Shown piece by piece: positions 1-8,290 of a DNA stretch of 64,000 bases (positions are counted from its first letter, which is position 1; each line of letters begins with the position of its first letter). A program made the translations under genes and the position numbers. The notes under the pieces are model-generated. The model saw only the letters and a list, made by a program, of their open reading frames with translations, did not search any database and had not been told where the DNA came from. Source of the stretch: Paracoccus sulfuroxidans (lineage in GTDB: Bacteria > Pseudomonadota > Alphaproteobacteria > Rhodobacterales > Rhodobacteraceae); NCBI RefSeq assembly GCF_007830335.1, contig NZ_VLKU01000014.1, positions 1-64,000 on the forward strand, given 5' to 3'.

Positions 1-2
1 GC

Positions 3-554
3 TCATCCCCGCTCCCCCGCCAGTGCGCGCAGGGCGACAAGCCCCTCCGTTACAGTCTGGTCAATCAGATCGGAGTTCGCCCATCGGTGGCGGTCCCCAT
101 CGGTGGCCGTCATGTTCAATTCTCGGATTTCGTTCAGCGCGATTTTGACCCGCGCCGCCGCCTCGACGCTCACCGTGCCCGCGCTGGACTGGGTGCAGTC
201 ACGGCAGGGTTGGAGGGCGTGCTCATGGAGGCCAAAGTCGCTGCACGTTTTGCACGCCACCGGCTGCGGCTCGGGGTCGGCCTGGATCGCGGCGAGGATG
301 CGGTCCTCGTAATCGGCCTGAGCGGCTGCATACGCCGCATCTTCGTTGCCGCCTTCATAGATCACCTTGCAGTCCGGGTACCTGATCACGCGGAACCACA
401 CTTCCGGGTCGTCTCGGTAGGTCCATGTGAGATTGTACTTTATCAGGCCAGCCGAAGCGTTCTCGCCCCAGCAACTCAAGTCGGCGCGCACCCACTCCAG
501 CGTCCTGATCGTGCCGCTTACATGCTTGGGGGTGGCGGTTGAGGCGGTGGTCAT
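3..554 (-). CDS. Phage-type hypothetical protein with a two-CxxC motif
   Basis: 183 residues. A CxxC pair near residue 101 and another about 13 residues later could bind one zinc ion, so a small zinc-binding fold is possible. The middle resembles short proteins common in Rhodobacterales prophages, with a WTYRDDPEVWF-type stretch followed by an AAQADYEDRI-type helix, but no function can be named. Its ATG overlaps the TGA of the upstream 46-residue gene (ATGA), so the two are probably translationally coupled. It is the last visible gene of a minus-strand trio that runs away from the attR site toward the left edge. Confidence 0.7.
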   Translation of the reverse strand: MTTASTATPKHVSGTIRTLEWVRADLSCWGENASAGLIKYNLTWTYRDDPEVWFRVIRYPDCKVIYEGGNEDAAYAAAQADYEDRILAAIQADPEPQPVACKTCSDFGLHEHALQPCRDCTQSSAGTVSVEAAARVKIALNEIRELNMTATDGDRHRWANSDLIDQTVTEGLVALRALAGERG

Positions 555-691
555 TCGTCAAACCTTTTCCATTTCATCACCCACCTGAAACCATTTCGGT
601 CCCATGAGGCGATCGTGAATACGCCTAAAGTTAGGCGCACCGGAAGGAAGATTGTTGAGGCTAAAATAAAGCCATATGCGAACTCCGTCAT
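551..691 (-). CDS. 46-residue single-helix membrane peptide, coupled on both sides
   Basis: A complete 46-codon frame lies between two larger genes. Its ATG overlaps the TGA of the upstream 297-residue gene and its TGA overlaps the ATG of the downstream 183-residue gene, both as ATGA. Residues about 5-30 are hydrophobic (TEFAYGFILASTIFLPVRL) and could span the membrane; the tail is basic with several Trp and Arg. Double overlap is strong evidence of real translation in a compact phage-like operon. The function is unknown; small phage membrane peptides can be holins or exclusion factors, but nothing here shows which. Confidence 0.6.
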   Translation of the reverse strand: MTEFAYGFILASTIFLPVRLTLGVFTIASWDRNGFRWVMKWKRFDE

Positions 692-1581
692 GCGCCCGCC
701 TCCTTGCGCTGGTCGAGGCGGGCGAGGATGGCGGCGGCGCAGGCAGCGGAGTGCCGGTCAAACATGCCGCTGCCGTGGTCTTTGGAGTATTCCTCGCAAA
801 TCTCCGCACACGCCCGCGTCTCTGCGACCACGGCCCTCTTGACGATCTCGGCAAGGGCGGTGGTCTCGGCTTCGGTGGCGAGGGCGCGGACTTGATCTAT
901 CTTATAGGCATTGGTTTCGCGCCAAAGCTCATCGTACCTAAGCGCCGCCCTCTCATACGCCGCCGCTGTCGCTGCCCGTGCCTCGTCACGCTCGGCGGTC
1001 AGGCGGGCGATGGTGTTTACCTGATCGTCGTGCCGCTCCATGAGCGCGCAATAGTCGATGCAGTTTTGCTTCCGCTCGGCCCGCAGCCGCTCGATCTCGG
1101 CTTGCTGCGCGGTATTCTCAGCGGACAGCCCGTCGATCACATTGTTACTCGCGGCGATGATGCTTTGCAGCCCCTCGACCTCGTCAGGCGCAGAGGGGAC
1201 GGCGAGATCGGCGCGGTGATGCTTCACGATCTCGGTGGCGATGCGCATGGAGTTTCGCGAGGGCCCACCCATGTAAACGCTGGGGTAGTCGATGATCTGC
1301 GCGATGCCGACAATAAGGGCATCCGGCGCTGCCTGCTCTGGGGTGGAATCTTGACGTGCGCCCGCGTGGGCGGTGGGGGTGTCGGTCATGCCCTGTGCTG
1401 ATTCCGAATCGACGCAAGACAGCCTGTCAGTGACAGCCGCCATTAGCGCTGCGACAGCCGCATGGGGATAGTTCCCTTCGTGACCGATGCCGAAATTATG
1501 CGGCGTCCGCAGTTTGATTTCCTCCAGTGCCTTCTCGATCGGGAGAATCGGCTGACGTCCTGAGGGCTGCGGCATTGTCAT
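688..1581 (-). CDS. Phage-type hypothetical protein with central coiled coil
   Basis: 297 residues. The middle (about residues 125-225) is rich in Glu, Arg, Ala and Gln with heptad-like spacing, suggesting a coiled coil. The C-terminal ACAEICEEY...GMFDRHSAACAAAILARL block resembles a tail shared by many short prophage proteins in Rhodobacterales. A good ribosome site (GAGGTG) precedes the ATG at 1581. This is the first gene inward from the attR site and probably heads the three-gene operon. There is no enzymatic motif, so no function is assigned. Confidence 0.7.
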   Translation of the reverse strand: MTMPQPSGRQPILPIEKALEEIKLRTPHNFGIGHEGNYPHAAVAALMAAVTDRLSCVDSESAQGMTDTPTAHAGARQDSTPEQAAPDALIVGIAQIIDYPSVYMGGPSRNSMRIATEIVKHHRADLAVPSAPDEVEGLQSIIAASNNVIDGLSAENTAQQAEIERLRAERKQNCIDYCALMERHDDQVNTIARLTAERDEARAATAAAYERAALRYDELWRETNAYKIDQVRALATEAETTALAEIVKRAVVAETRACAEICEEYSKDHGSGMFDRHSAACAAAILARLDQRKEAGA

Positions 1582-1633
1582 GCCGTCACCTCATCGCGGC
1601 CGACACAAAGGCTCTTGGCGGGGCTCTGAATTG

Positions 1634-1695
1634 TTTTACAAATGCTGTCTAACACATTGAAACTTAAAGAAGCGGTTTCAGACGATTTTACAAAT
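1634..1695. repeat. Direct repeat TTTTACAAAT near attR
   Basis: The decamer TTTTACAAAT occurs at 1634-1643 and 1686-1695, 52 bp apart, in the AT-rich stretch between the phage-like operon and the tRNA fragment. The location fits arm-type integrase binding sites, but this is inferred from position only. Confidence 0.35.
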
Positions 1696-1723
1696 TCGTG
1701 GCCTAGCGTGGCGGCTTTGGCTC

Positions 1724-1771
1724 GGTTTTGGGTACCGTAGGCCGGAGGTTCGAATCCTCTCGCCCCGACCA
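1724..1771 (+). other. attR: displaced 3' half of a tRNA-Pro gene
   Basis: The sequence ends in a complete tRNA 3' part: T arm GGAGG-TTCGAAT-CCTCT, acceptor strand CGCCCCG, discriminator A and CCA (1769-1771). Upstream, CGGT-TTTGGGT-ACCG forms an anticodon-like arm with loop TTTGGGT, giving anticodon UGG (Pro). The matching acceptor CGGGGCG and a D arm are absent upstream, so this is not a whole gene. Site-specific elements that insert into the 3' half of a tRNA leave such a fragment at the distal end, which fits the phage-like genes to its left. The intact tRNA-Pro and attL would lie beyond the left edge. Confidence 0.75.
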
Positions 1772-2071
1772 TTTTCTAGCCCACAGTTTTCTCAGCATTG
1801 TTCTGATGTCGGTCCTGCCTTTCGCACTCGGCATCGGCCCCGCGCCTGCAGGTGCGAATCGCGACCCTCTGCCCGAAAAGATGACGCAGCGCCTGACGGA
1901 TTGCACATGGGGCGCGGGTCGGTTACAGAACTGTGAGGTTTGTCGGAGATCATCCGTAACCATGTGATGCCCAGAGGCGAAGAGCCAGGCATTCATTTTC
2001 GTCCGTCGCCAGCGCCGCAGACTTCGGCAGGCTTGGCGGATGACCAACTAAAACTGAAGAAAGGACGTCGC
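1772..2071. other. No convincing gene
   Basis: About 300 bases between attR and the first host gene. Open frames here are short, lack good ribosome sites and look like no family I know. No hairpin or operator stands out. Confidence 0.5.
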
Positions 2072-2308
2072 ATGTGGACTCGCGTTCCTACGATTGTCGA
2101 TGGCAATACCATTTCCGGAGACTGGACCATTTGCTTTGGTGACCGCCCCGTCGGTCGTATTTCCTATTCGCCCGAGGCACCGGGGCAGGGCGCCTGGACC
2201 TGGGCTCTGACCGAGGGTGCGGAGCTCTCCGGACGGGTCTGGACGGAAGAGGCCGCGATGGCGAGCCTGAGAGAAGCCGCCATGGGGTCCAGCCCCGAGG
2301 CCGCCTGA
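2072..2308 (+). CDS. Small hypothetical protein, 78 aa
   Basis: 78 residues, Trp- and Gly-rich, with a pattern of short beta strands (GDWTICFGDRPVGRI, then an AWTWAL stretch). The start at 2072 is chosen because AAGGACG lies 5-10 bases upstream and similarity to a folded protein begins there; the frame is open further upstream but without a ribosome site. It is the first host-side gene after the attR site. The family is not recognised and the function unknown. Confidence 0.55.
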   Translation: MWTRVPTIVDGNTISGDWTICFGDRPVGRISYSPEAPGQGAWTWALTEGAELSGRVWTEEAAMASLREAAMGSSPEAA

Positions 2309-2492
2309 TACCAAGCTTGGCCGCCGGCTGCGCTGAACTGTCAGCGAATGCACGGCGGCCCGCTTCCCCTTTGCAGCGACGGGCCTTGCCGCCGCCCGTT
2401 CCTGACTCGACCGAACGTGATCTTGACGCGATAGCGGCATCTGCCGCCTTCGGCTACGCTCTCGGCACGGTTGCAAAGGGCGGGGAAGAATC

Positions 2493-4121
2493 ATGGCAGA
2501 TGTCAAAAATGCAATGACCCGGCGCACGCTTCTGGCCGGTGCCGCCATGGGCGCATTGCTGCTGGGCAGCCGGATCAGCGCGCGTGCGGCAGATGCTCCG
2601 GCGCGCAAATATCTGCCCGTCACCGCCCGGATCCTCAACAGCGGGCATTCGCTGGTCGACGCGATTTTCGCAGGTGCGGGCGACCGGCGACAGACGCTGA
2701 CCAGCTATCATCCGCAGGGCGCTCGGAACTGGCGGTTGGTGTCCATTCCGGGCTCTTCGATGGCGATCCGCTGGGACTGGCGCTTCGGTGCTGAGGCCGG
2801 AGCCATACCCGATCGCACACCCGGGGCCTATAGTCAGGCGAATGAATATAGCCCCGTCCTGCCCGGCCGCGACATGGCCGAGTTCGATGCGCTGTTCATC
2901 ACCGAAGGCGGGCCGTTTGCGGTGCCATTGGACGTCGACGGCTTCAATCAGAACTGGAACGCCTCGAACGCGGCCTTTCAGAAGTGGCGAGAACTGGCGG
3001 CCGGAAAACCCGTCTTCTTCTGGACGATCTGGCCTGCAACCACCGCGCAGGACCAGTCGGCCTCGGACCTGACCTGGCGTCTGGCGCCCTCGGATCGCAG
3101 GGATATCCCGCCTTTTCTGGCCTTCCTCGACCGCTACGAAAAAACCGCCGAGCAATGGTGCAGCCAGAACGGCCAGCAGATCGCGACGATCATCCCCGGT
3201 CATCGGCTTTATTGGGAGCTTTACTGCCGCTTCAACGATTACGAGGGGCGGCCGCAACTGCCCGGCGCTTGGGCCGATATCTGGGCCGATGACGGGCAGT
3301 CCATCCACGCGAACCATCTGGGGTCGGTCTTTATCTCGGTCATGTATTACCGCTGGATGTTCGGGGAATATCCCGACCGCGCCATCGTCGCCAAGCGGCT
3401 GGCCGAGGCTGAAACCAATCATGGCATCACGGAAGAGCATGTCTTCGAGGTGGTCGAGGCCACGCTTGACTATGTGCAGGGGCCGGGCGTCGACCTGCAG
3501 ACCGGCAGTTTCGTCCCGCCGACCCCATTCTGGGACGCCAGCGGCCCCGGCACTGCCAATGTGATCGGCAGCTATACTCCCGGCGAGGTGATGGGCGAGA
3601 GCGGTCTCTGGTGGGAAATCGCTGAGGATATCGACAGCATGTACCTGCTTTTGCAGGTCAGTCACACGGGTGCGCATGGCACTCAGGTCCCGGTCTTTGC
3701 GGCCAACAATCCGAAATGGTCGTGGTGGGACGGCAAGATGCAGGGGCTGATCCTCGATGTCTCGGAAGGGGGCAAGGGCGGACGGGTCGCGGCCTGCGAC
3801 GGCGATGGTATCATGGCGGCACCGCTGGATGTCATGGGCGGGCCCGATTCCAAGCGCTGGATCGAGTGCTACATCGGGCCGAAAGGCGCGCGGGTGAAGT
3901 TTCTGGACACGAAAGACCAGTGGCTGGGCGAGTTCTCGGCGCGCGGCAAGAAATCCCTGCCCTCCACCCGCATCGGCGTGAATGTCGGCTGGAACGACGA
4001 GGTCATGGCGGTGACCGAAGGCAATTTCGCCATTCATGCGGGGCTGGCCTATCTCTCCATCCCTGATGATTTGACGCGATTGCGGCTGATCGCGCATGTC
4101 TGCGGCGGCATCGTGCCCTGA
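2493..4121 (+). CDS. Tat-exported SGNH-hydrolase-like protein
   Basis: 542 residues. A twin-arginine signal (MTRRTLLAGAA, then a hydrophobic stretch ending near residue 32) predicts export in folded form. Residues 50-53 (S-G-H-S, followed by LVD) resemble the nucleophile block of SGNH/GDSL esterases, making Ser53 the candidate nucleophile. DDGQSIHANHLG (about 266-277) resembles their Asp/His block. The C-terminal 200 residues look beta-rich and may bind carbohydrate or another polymer. A ribosome site (GGGGAAG) precedes ATG 2493. A decayed paralogue lies inside the transposon at 49577-50643. The esterase role is inferred from two motif blocks; the substrate is unknown. Confidence 0.6.
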   Translation: MADVKNAMTRRTLLAGAAMGALLLGSRISARAADAPARKYLPVTARILNSGHSLVDAIFAGAGDRRQTLTSYHPQGARNWRLVSIPGSSMAIRWDWRFGAEAGAIPDRTPGAYSQANEYSPVLPGRDMAEFDALFITEGGPFAVPLDVDGFNQNWNASNAAFQKWRELAAGKPVFFWTIWPATTAQDQSASDLTWRLAPSDRRDIPPFLAFLDRYEKTAEQWCSQNGQQIATIIPGHRLYWELYCRFNDYEGRPQLPGAWADIWADDGQSIHANHLGSVFISVMYYRWMFGEYPDRAIVAKRLAEAETNHGITEEHVFEVVEATLDYVQGPGVDLQTGSFVPPTPFWDASGPGTANVIGSYTPGEVMGESGLWWEIAEDIDSMYLLLQVSHTGAHGTQVPVFAANNPKWSWWDGKMQGLILDVSEGGKGGRVAACDGDGIMAAPLDVMGGPDSKRWIECYIGPKGARVKFLDTKDQWLGEFSARGKKSLPSTRIGVNVGWNDEVMAVTEGNFAIHAGLAYLSIPDDLTRLRLIAHVCGGIVP

Positions 4122-4127
4122 GGTCGT

Positions 4128-5066
4128 TCAGCCGTCCTTTACCGCAATCCATTTGATCGCCCCAGCGGTGATGGCGCGGGGCTGGATCAGATCATCCTGC
4201 GCCGGCCATTTGCGGTGCTTCAGCACATGCTGCGCGACCTTGGGGCTGAGGTAGAAGCCATTCGCAAAACGCCCGAGGAAACGCATCGCGCGGGTGGCCT
4301 TGTTGCCCATCTCTAGAATCGCCCGGAAGGCGTGCCATTCACGCTCGGGCCAGATGAAGAGCGGCCGTAGACCGGCCAGCGTCAGGGTCTGGTAGACGCC
4401 GAGCGGGGTCATGTGGAAATAGCTCGCGTCATGCCATGGCTCGAGAAATGACATCGATCCCAGATGCATGCCGCCGGTCTTGAGGACGCGCGCGGCCTCC
4501 TGCGCTGCAAGATGGGGGAAGGCCAGATGCTCCCACACGGCGGCCGAATAGATCACAGCGGCCGAATCGTCCCGAAAGGGCAGGGCATGGGCATCGCAAA
4601 GGATGTCCGCGCCGCCCGATTCCTGCAGCCAGTCATGCACGCGCTCGGTCGAGATATCGGTGCCCAGATAGGTGTGGCCCTCGGCCTTGACCCAATCGCG
4701 CATCTGACCGCCGCCGCAACCGATCTCGATGAAGGTTTGGCCCTTGGGAAGCGACTGGATGACATCGACATGCGCGCGATCCAGATGATAGACGCCGCTG
4801 CCGGGCAGGCCGTGCCGGGGCGGGAAATGAAAAAAATCCTGCATCGGAATTTTTTCGGGGTTCAGCTGGTCCGGATGCAGATTGAACGAAATCGAACGCG
4901 ATCTGGTCGCGAACAGCGAGGGTGCGTTTCCGGCCTCAACGACCGTTCTATCGCAGGAGGGGCAATGGGCAGAGGTGATCGCCGTCCCGCAATCCGGGCA
5001 GGCAAGGACGCCCAGCTGGTAGAGTTCTGCTTCCCGCGTCTTCGCTGGGTTTTCGGCCTTGGACAT
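4128..5066 (-). CDS. Class I SAM methyltransferase with N-terminal zinc ribbon
   Basis: 312 residues. Residues about 23-40 carry a CPDC...CPSC zinc-ribbon pattern. The SAM-binding motif I FIEIGCGGGQMR is near residue 114, followed by an acidic motif II (GTDIS), a motif around AVIYSAAVWEHL and a post-motif helix, as in UbiE/Type 11 methyltransferases. The ribbon-plus-methyltransferase layout resembles some rRNA or sugar-modifying enzymes, but the substrate cannot be read from sequence. It is convergent with the SGNH-like gene, 6 bp from its stop. The start at 5066 is the only good ATG although the ribosome site is weak. Confidence 0.75.
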   Translation of the reverse strand: MSKAENPAKTREAELYQLGVLACPDCGTAITSAHCPSCDRTVVEAGNAPSLFATRSRSISFNLHPDQLNPEKIPMQDFFHFPPRHGLPGSGVYHLDRAHVDVIQSLPKGQTFIEIGCGGGQMRDWVKAEGHTYLGTDISTERVHDWLQESGGADILCDAHALPFRDDSAAVIYSAAVWEHLAFPHLAAQEAARVLKTGGMHLGSMSFLEPWHDASYFHMTPLGVYQTLTLAGLRPLFIWPEREWHAFRAILEMGNKATRAMRFLGRFANGFYLSPKVAQHVLKHRKWPAQDDLIQPRAITAGAIKWIAVKDG

Positions 5067-6123
5067 TGTGACTAACTAACTGATTATACTTGGCAGATTT
5101 CCTGAGGCGCGCGTGGAGCGCCCTGAAGACAGTCGGTCATGCCAGAAAGTTGCGGGGAATCCTATCGTGATCTGGGCGGTTGGCCTTGGGCCGGTCGGCT
5201 TGGACAACAACGATAGCTGCGTGGGAAAAGAATAACAGTTGTCTATTAGGCGATATTGATGGCCTTCCAGATCTAAAGTTAGCTCATCGGATTTGCGCAA
5301 AACAAATACCGCCTATTATTCGAATGGAGCGGGTGGCAATATGTTCTGAATATCAAATGGTGCGCCAAACAACCTGTCGTGCTGATTTCGCATGATCGGT
5401 CTTGGAGCATTTGATCGTTTGGGTGGGGAGCGGTGACCGAGGCCTCGGGAACTCGTTAATCCTCCACTTGCTACCGAGGACAAACCAGCAGGGCGGGCAG
5501 ATGGTTCCGCGTTGACCTGTACTTTGTCAGGTCGGCGGGCGTCGGACCAGCAGCGGCCCCCATTCGAGGTGTTGAAGAGTGGGGGCCGCCCCGGGCCTTA
5601 GGCCCTAGTCGAGTCGACTACTTCAATCTAGCATAAACATTCGAAATCGCGGGGGAAATTTTCTGGCGGGGCGCTGATTTCGGCGCTTTCGATCGCGGTA
5701 GGGGTCGCGGATTCGGGTCAAGGATCCCGCAAACCGGGTGCGGGAGCCTCATCGCGATAGACCTGACTGTCAGGCGGCAGGCGCAAACCGTTTTCAGGTG
5801 ATTTACAGGATAATGAAGCCCGTTCCGCATAGGCTTGGCATTTGGAAGCGGGCGGCCTGCCCAGACTTGAACGGAAACCAAATAGGTCCAATATGTCCAA
5901 GGCTGAGAGAAAATTAACCTGTGAATTTGACCTCCGGGTCTTTGACGTGACCTTCAAAATGGTTCCCGACAAATTGTACATTAGCCGGTGGTCGGCAAAA
6001 TTATTCATGAGCGCCGGCAAATTCTCGCCGAAGCGCTTCGATTTCATCGGATCGGACTGAGGTGCAGGGGCCCAACCGGCCATCACGGAGGCCCGAATGC
6101 GGAAGGGTGATTCGTTTTCGCGG
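5067..6123. other. Gene-poor kilobase
   Basis: About 1,050 bases of lower GC than the surroundings. No frame is convincing. The best candidates (minus 5076-5300; plus 5893-6060 starting MSKAERK) lack clear ribosome sites and recognisable families. The stretch holds the stacked inverted repeats at 5553-5620 and a shorter 7-bp stem (TCCCGCA/TGCGGGA) near 5730. It may be decayed sequence or carry an RNA. Confidence 0.5.
5553..5620. repeat. Three adjacent inverted repeats
   Basis: A perfect 10-bp stem (GCGGCCCCCA at 5553-5562 with its complement at 5580-5589, 17-base loop) is followed at once by a near-palindrome GGGCCTTAGGCCC (5593-5605) and then TAGTCGA-G-TCGACTA (5606-5620). There is no T-tract, so a simple terminator does not explain the set. 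Confidence 0.6.
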
Positions 6124-7020
6124 TCAGTTCTGCGGCGCGTCAGCGGCCTGCATCAGATGCTCGATCAGCTGCTCGGCGGCCTTCGGCAGCGCGGCCTCGG
6201 CACTCCAGGCCAGATGCAGGGTGCGCCGGGACCATGGGTCGGTCAGCGGAACGCAGGTCAGACCCGCTGCTGGGTCTTTCATCAGAACCTGCGGGACGAT
6301 GGCGATGCCCGCACCGGCGGCGACCATCCGCAGCAACAGTTGCGCATTGCTCATCCGCGCCCTGACGCGCAGGCGTCGTGCGCCGGTGGCCGCACGCTCT
6401 TCAACATGCTGCTGAAGGGCGCTTTCGGGGGCGAGGCCGACGAAATCCTCATCCGCAATCGCGGCCAGATCAACGCTTGCCCGATCGGCCAGCGGGTGAT
6501 TGGCGGGCAGGGCAGCGACCAGCCTGTCCTCGCGCCAGGGCCGCGTCCTGAGGCCCGAGAGGTCGGCCTGATCCGACATGATCGCGATGTCCTGTTCGCC
6601 CCGCGCCAGCGCCTCGGCGGTCTTGCGGCTGAGCAATTCGGTCAGCGTGACGCTGAAATTCGGCTGTTCGCGCAGGAAGCCGGCCAGAATCTCTGGCAGG
6701 TCGTGAAAAAGCGCGGCGGTGTTCACGGCCAGCCGCAACTCGCCCGCCATCTTGCGGCTGTACTGCTGAAGCGCGCTTTGCAAATGCCGCGCCTCGGCCA
6801 GCATGCGCCTGGCGTGATCCTGCAGCGCGACCCCCGCCGGGGTAGGCCTGACGCCGCGCCGGTGGCGTTCCAGCAGCTGGACACCATGGCGCAGCTCCAG
6901 ATCCCTTAGCCGCGTGCTGGCCGCCGCGAGCGAGAGATTCGCGGCCTGCGCCCCTGCGGTGATGCTGCCCGCGCGCAGGACGGCATCAAAAAGGCGCAGG
7001 TCGGTCAAATCGAAATCCAT
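6124..7020 (-). CDS. LysR-family transcriptional regulator
   Basis: 298 residues, the usual LTTR length. The N-terminal winged helix-turn-helix spans about residues 1-60 (RLFDAVLRAGSITAGAQAAN, then LSLAAASTRLRDLE). The rest is a two-lobed effector domain beginning near residue 92 with GELRLAVNTAA. It is divergent from the TSUP transporter at 7102, with 81 bp between, a typical arrangement in which the regulator controls its neighbour. The effector is unknown. Confidence 0.85.
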   Translation of the reverse strand: MDFDLTDLRLFDAVLRAGSITAGAQAANLSLAAASTRLRDLELRHGVQLLERHRRGVRPTPAGVALQDHARRMLAEARHLQSALQQYSRKMAGELRLAVNTAALFHDLPEILAGFLREQPNFSVTLTELLSRKTAEALARGEQDIAIMSDQADLSGLRTRPWREDRLVAALPANHPLADRASVDLAAIADEDFVGLAPESALQQHVEERAATGARRLRVRARMSNAQLLLRMVAAGAGIAIVPQVLMKDPAAGLTCVPLTDPWSRRTLHLAWSAEAALPKAAEQLIEHLMQAADAPQN

Positions 7021-7101
7021 CTGCTGTGCCTTCGTATTTAGCGAATCCTTGCGTCATCAGTGCCGAATTGCGGTCAGGCGCGGATGGCGCATGATCGCGG
7101 C

Positions 7102-7848
7102 ATGAGCATCTTACCTGAACATCTTTTCGAAATCCTCGCCGTTTTTTTGGCCGCTGGCCTTGTGAAAGGCGCATTGGGCCTTGGCCTGCCGACGGTCTCC
7201 ATGGGGCTTCTGGGCCTTTTCATGATGCCTGCGCAGGCCGCGGGGCTGCTGTTTCTGCCTTCGCTTCTGACGAATGTCGTGCAGGCGGTCGAGGGCCCCG
7301 GTTTGCGGCAGCTGCTTCGCAGGCTGGGGCCGATGCTGCTGGCCTGCTCGATCTCGACCGTGGCTTGCAGCGCGATTCTGGTCTTTGCCGAGCCCAGAAA
7401 TTCGGGCCTGTGGCTGGGCACAGCGCTTCTGGCTTATGCGGTGACGGGAATCATGGGGTTTGAACTGCGCGTTTCACCCCGGAGTGAGCCTTTCGCGGGC
7501 ATTGTGACCGGCCTACTGACAGGCGTCGTCACCGGCGCGACGGGGGTCTTCGTGCTGCCTGCCGTACCCTATCTGACCGGCCTGGGGCTGGAGCGTGACC
7601 GGCTGGTTCAAGCGATGGGACTGACCTTCGCCGTCTCGACACTGGCGCTTGGGCTGGGGCTTTGGGCCTATGGTGCCTTCCCGCTGCAATCCGGTCTGCA
7701 GTCGCTGATCGCGATCATTCCTGCCGCGCTGGGGGTCCGTCTGGGCGGCGCTCTTCGCCAGCGCATCAGCCCTGCGAGCTTCCGCAAGCTGCTGTTCCTG
7801 TTTCTGGCCGTGCTTGGCGTGCAGGGGATCTGGCAGGGCGTGGCGTGA
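7102..7848 (+). CDS. TSUP-family (TauE/SafE) membrane transporter
   Basis: About 249 residues with roughly eight hydrophobic segments. The first, FEILAVFLAAGLVKGALGLG, carries the Gly-rich motif typical of the TSUP family and is repeated in diverged form in the second half (GIVTGLLTGVVTGATGVFVL). These carriers move sulfite, sulfoacetate or other organic anions out of or into the cell. The start at 7102 is preferred because the transmembrane homology begins just after it; ATG 7084 and 7060 are alternatives. The gene is divergent from the LysR gene. Its substrate is not determined. Confidence 0.8.
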   Translation: MSILPEHLFEILAVFLAAGLVKGALGLGLPTVSMGLLGLFMMPAQAAGLLFLPSLLTNVVQAVEGPGLRQLLRRLGPMLLACSISTVACSAILVFAEPRNSGLWLGTALLAYAVTGIMGFELRVSPRSEPFAGIVTGLLTGVVTGATGVFVLPAVPYLTGLGLERDRLVQAMGLTFAVSTLALGLGLWAYGAFPLQSGLQSLIAIIPAALGVRLGGALRQRISPASFRKLLFLFLAVLGVQGIWQGVA

Positions 7849-7898
7849 CCACGCCTCGGCGCGCGCCAGGCATCCAGTTATCGCAGGGAAATGATATC

Positions 7899-7973
<75 letters not shown>

Positions 7974-8101
7974 GCCGTGACGGGCGTTTAGACCGTGTGC
8001 GCCGCATGCGCAAGGGGGATGATTGGAAAAATCCTGTCCACCGGTGCCTGGGTCGCTGCGGCGCTGCTGGACGCAGAAACGCAAGAACGCTAACAGAGGG
8101 G

Positions 8102-8290
8102 ATGAACAGGAAATCACCCCCGGGCAACGGCAAGTCTGACGGTCGCGAAGAACGGCTGAAGGCCGCGTTGCGGGCCAATCTGTCGCGCCGCAAGGCGCAA
8201 GGGCGCGCTCGGGCGGATGAGGAGCAGGACAGGACAGGGCAGGACGGTGAGGGTGCGCCCTCGGATACCGGGCCCGGGAACGAGGAATAG
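8102..8290 (+). CDS. Small basic hypothetical protein upstream of murA
   Basis: 62 residues. The central helix GREERLKAALRANLSRRKAQ is strongly basic and the tail acidic. AGAGGGG sits just before ATG 8102, supporting this start. The stop directly abuts the murA ATG at 8291, so it is probably cotranscribed with and coupled to murA. A small Arg-rich protein at this place recurs upstream of murA in Rhodobacterales; its function is not known to me. Confidence 0.7.
   Translation: MNRKSPPGNGKSDGREERLKAALRANLSRRKAQGRARADEEQDRTGQDGEGAPSDTGPGNEE

Noticed and set aside
1578..2047. Minus-strand frames reading GARGFEPPAYGTQN and SGREDSNLRPT
   Set aside because: These are translations of the tRNA 3' fragment, a well-known artefact, not protein genes.
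2454..4097. 547-codon antisense frame
   Set aside because: Lies wholly opposite the SGNH-like gene; GC-rich codon usage leaves the reverse frame open. No family resemblance.
5893..6060. 55-residue frame starting MSKAERK in the gene-poor kilobase
   Set aside because: Weak ribosome site, no recognisable family and no neighbour logic; not strong enough to call a gene.
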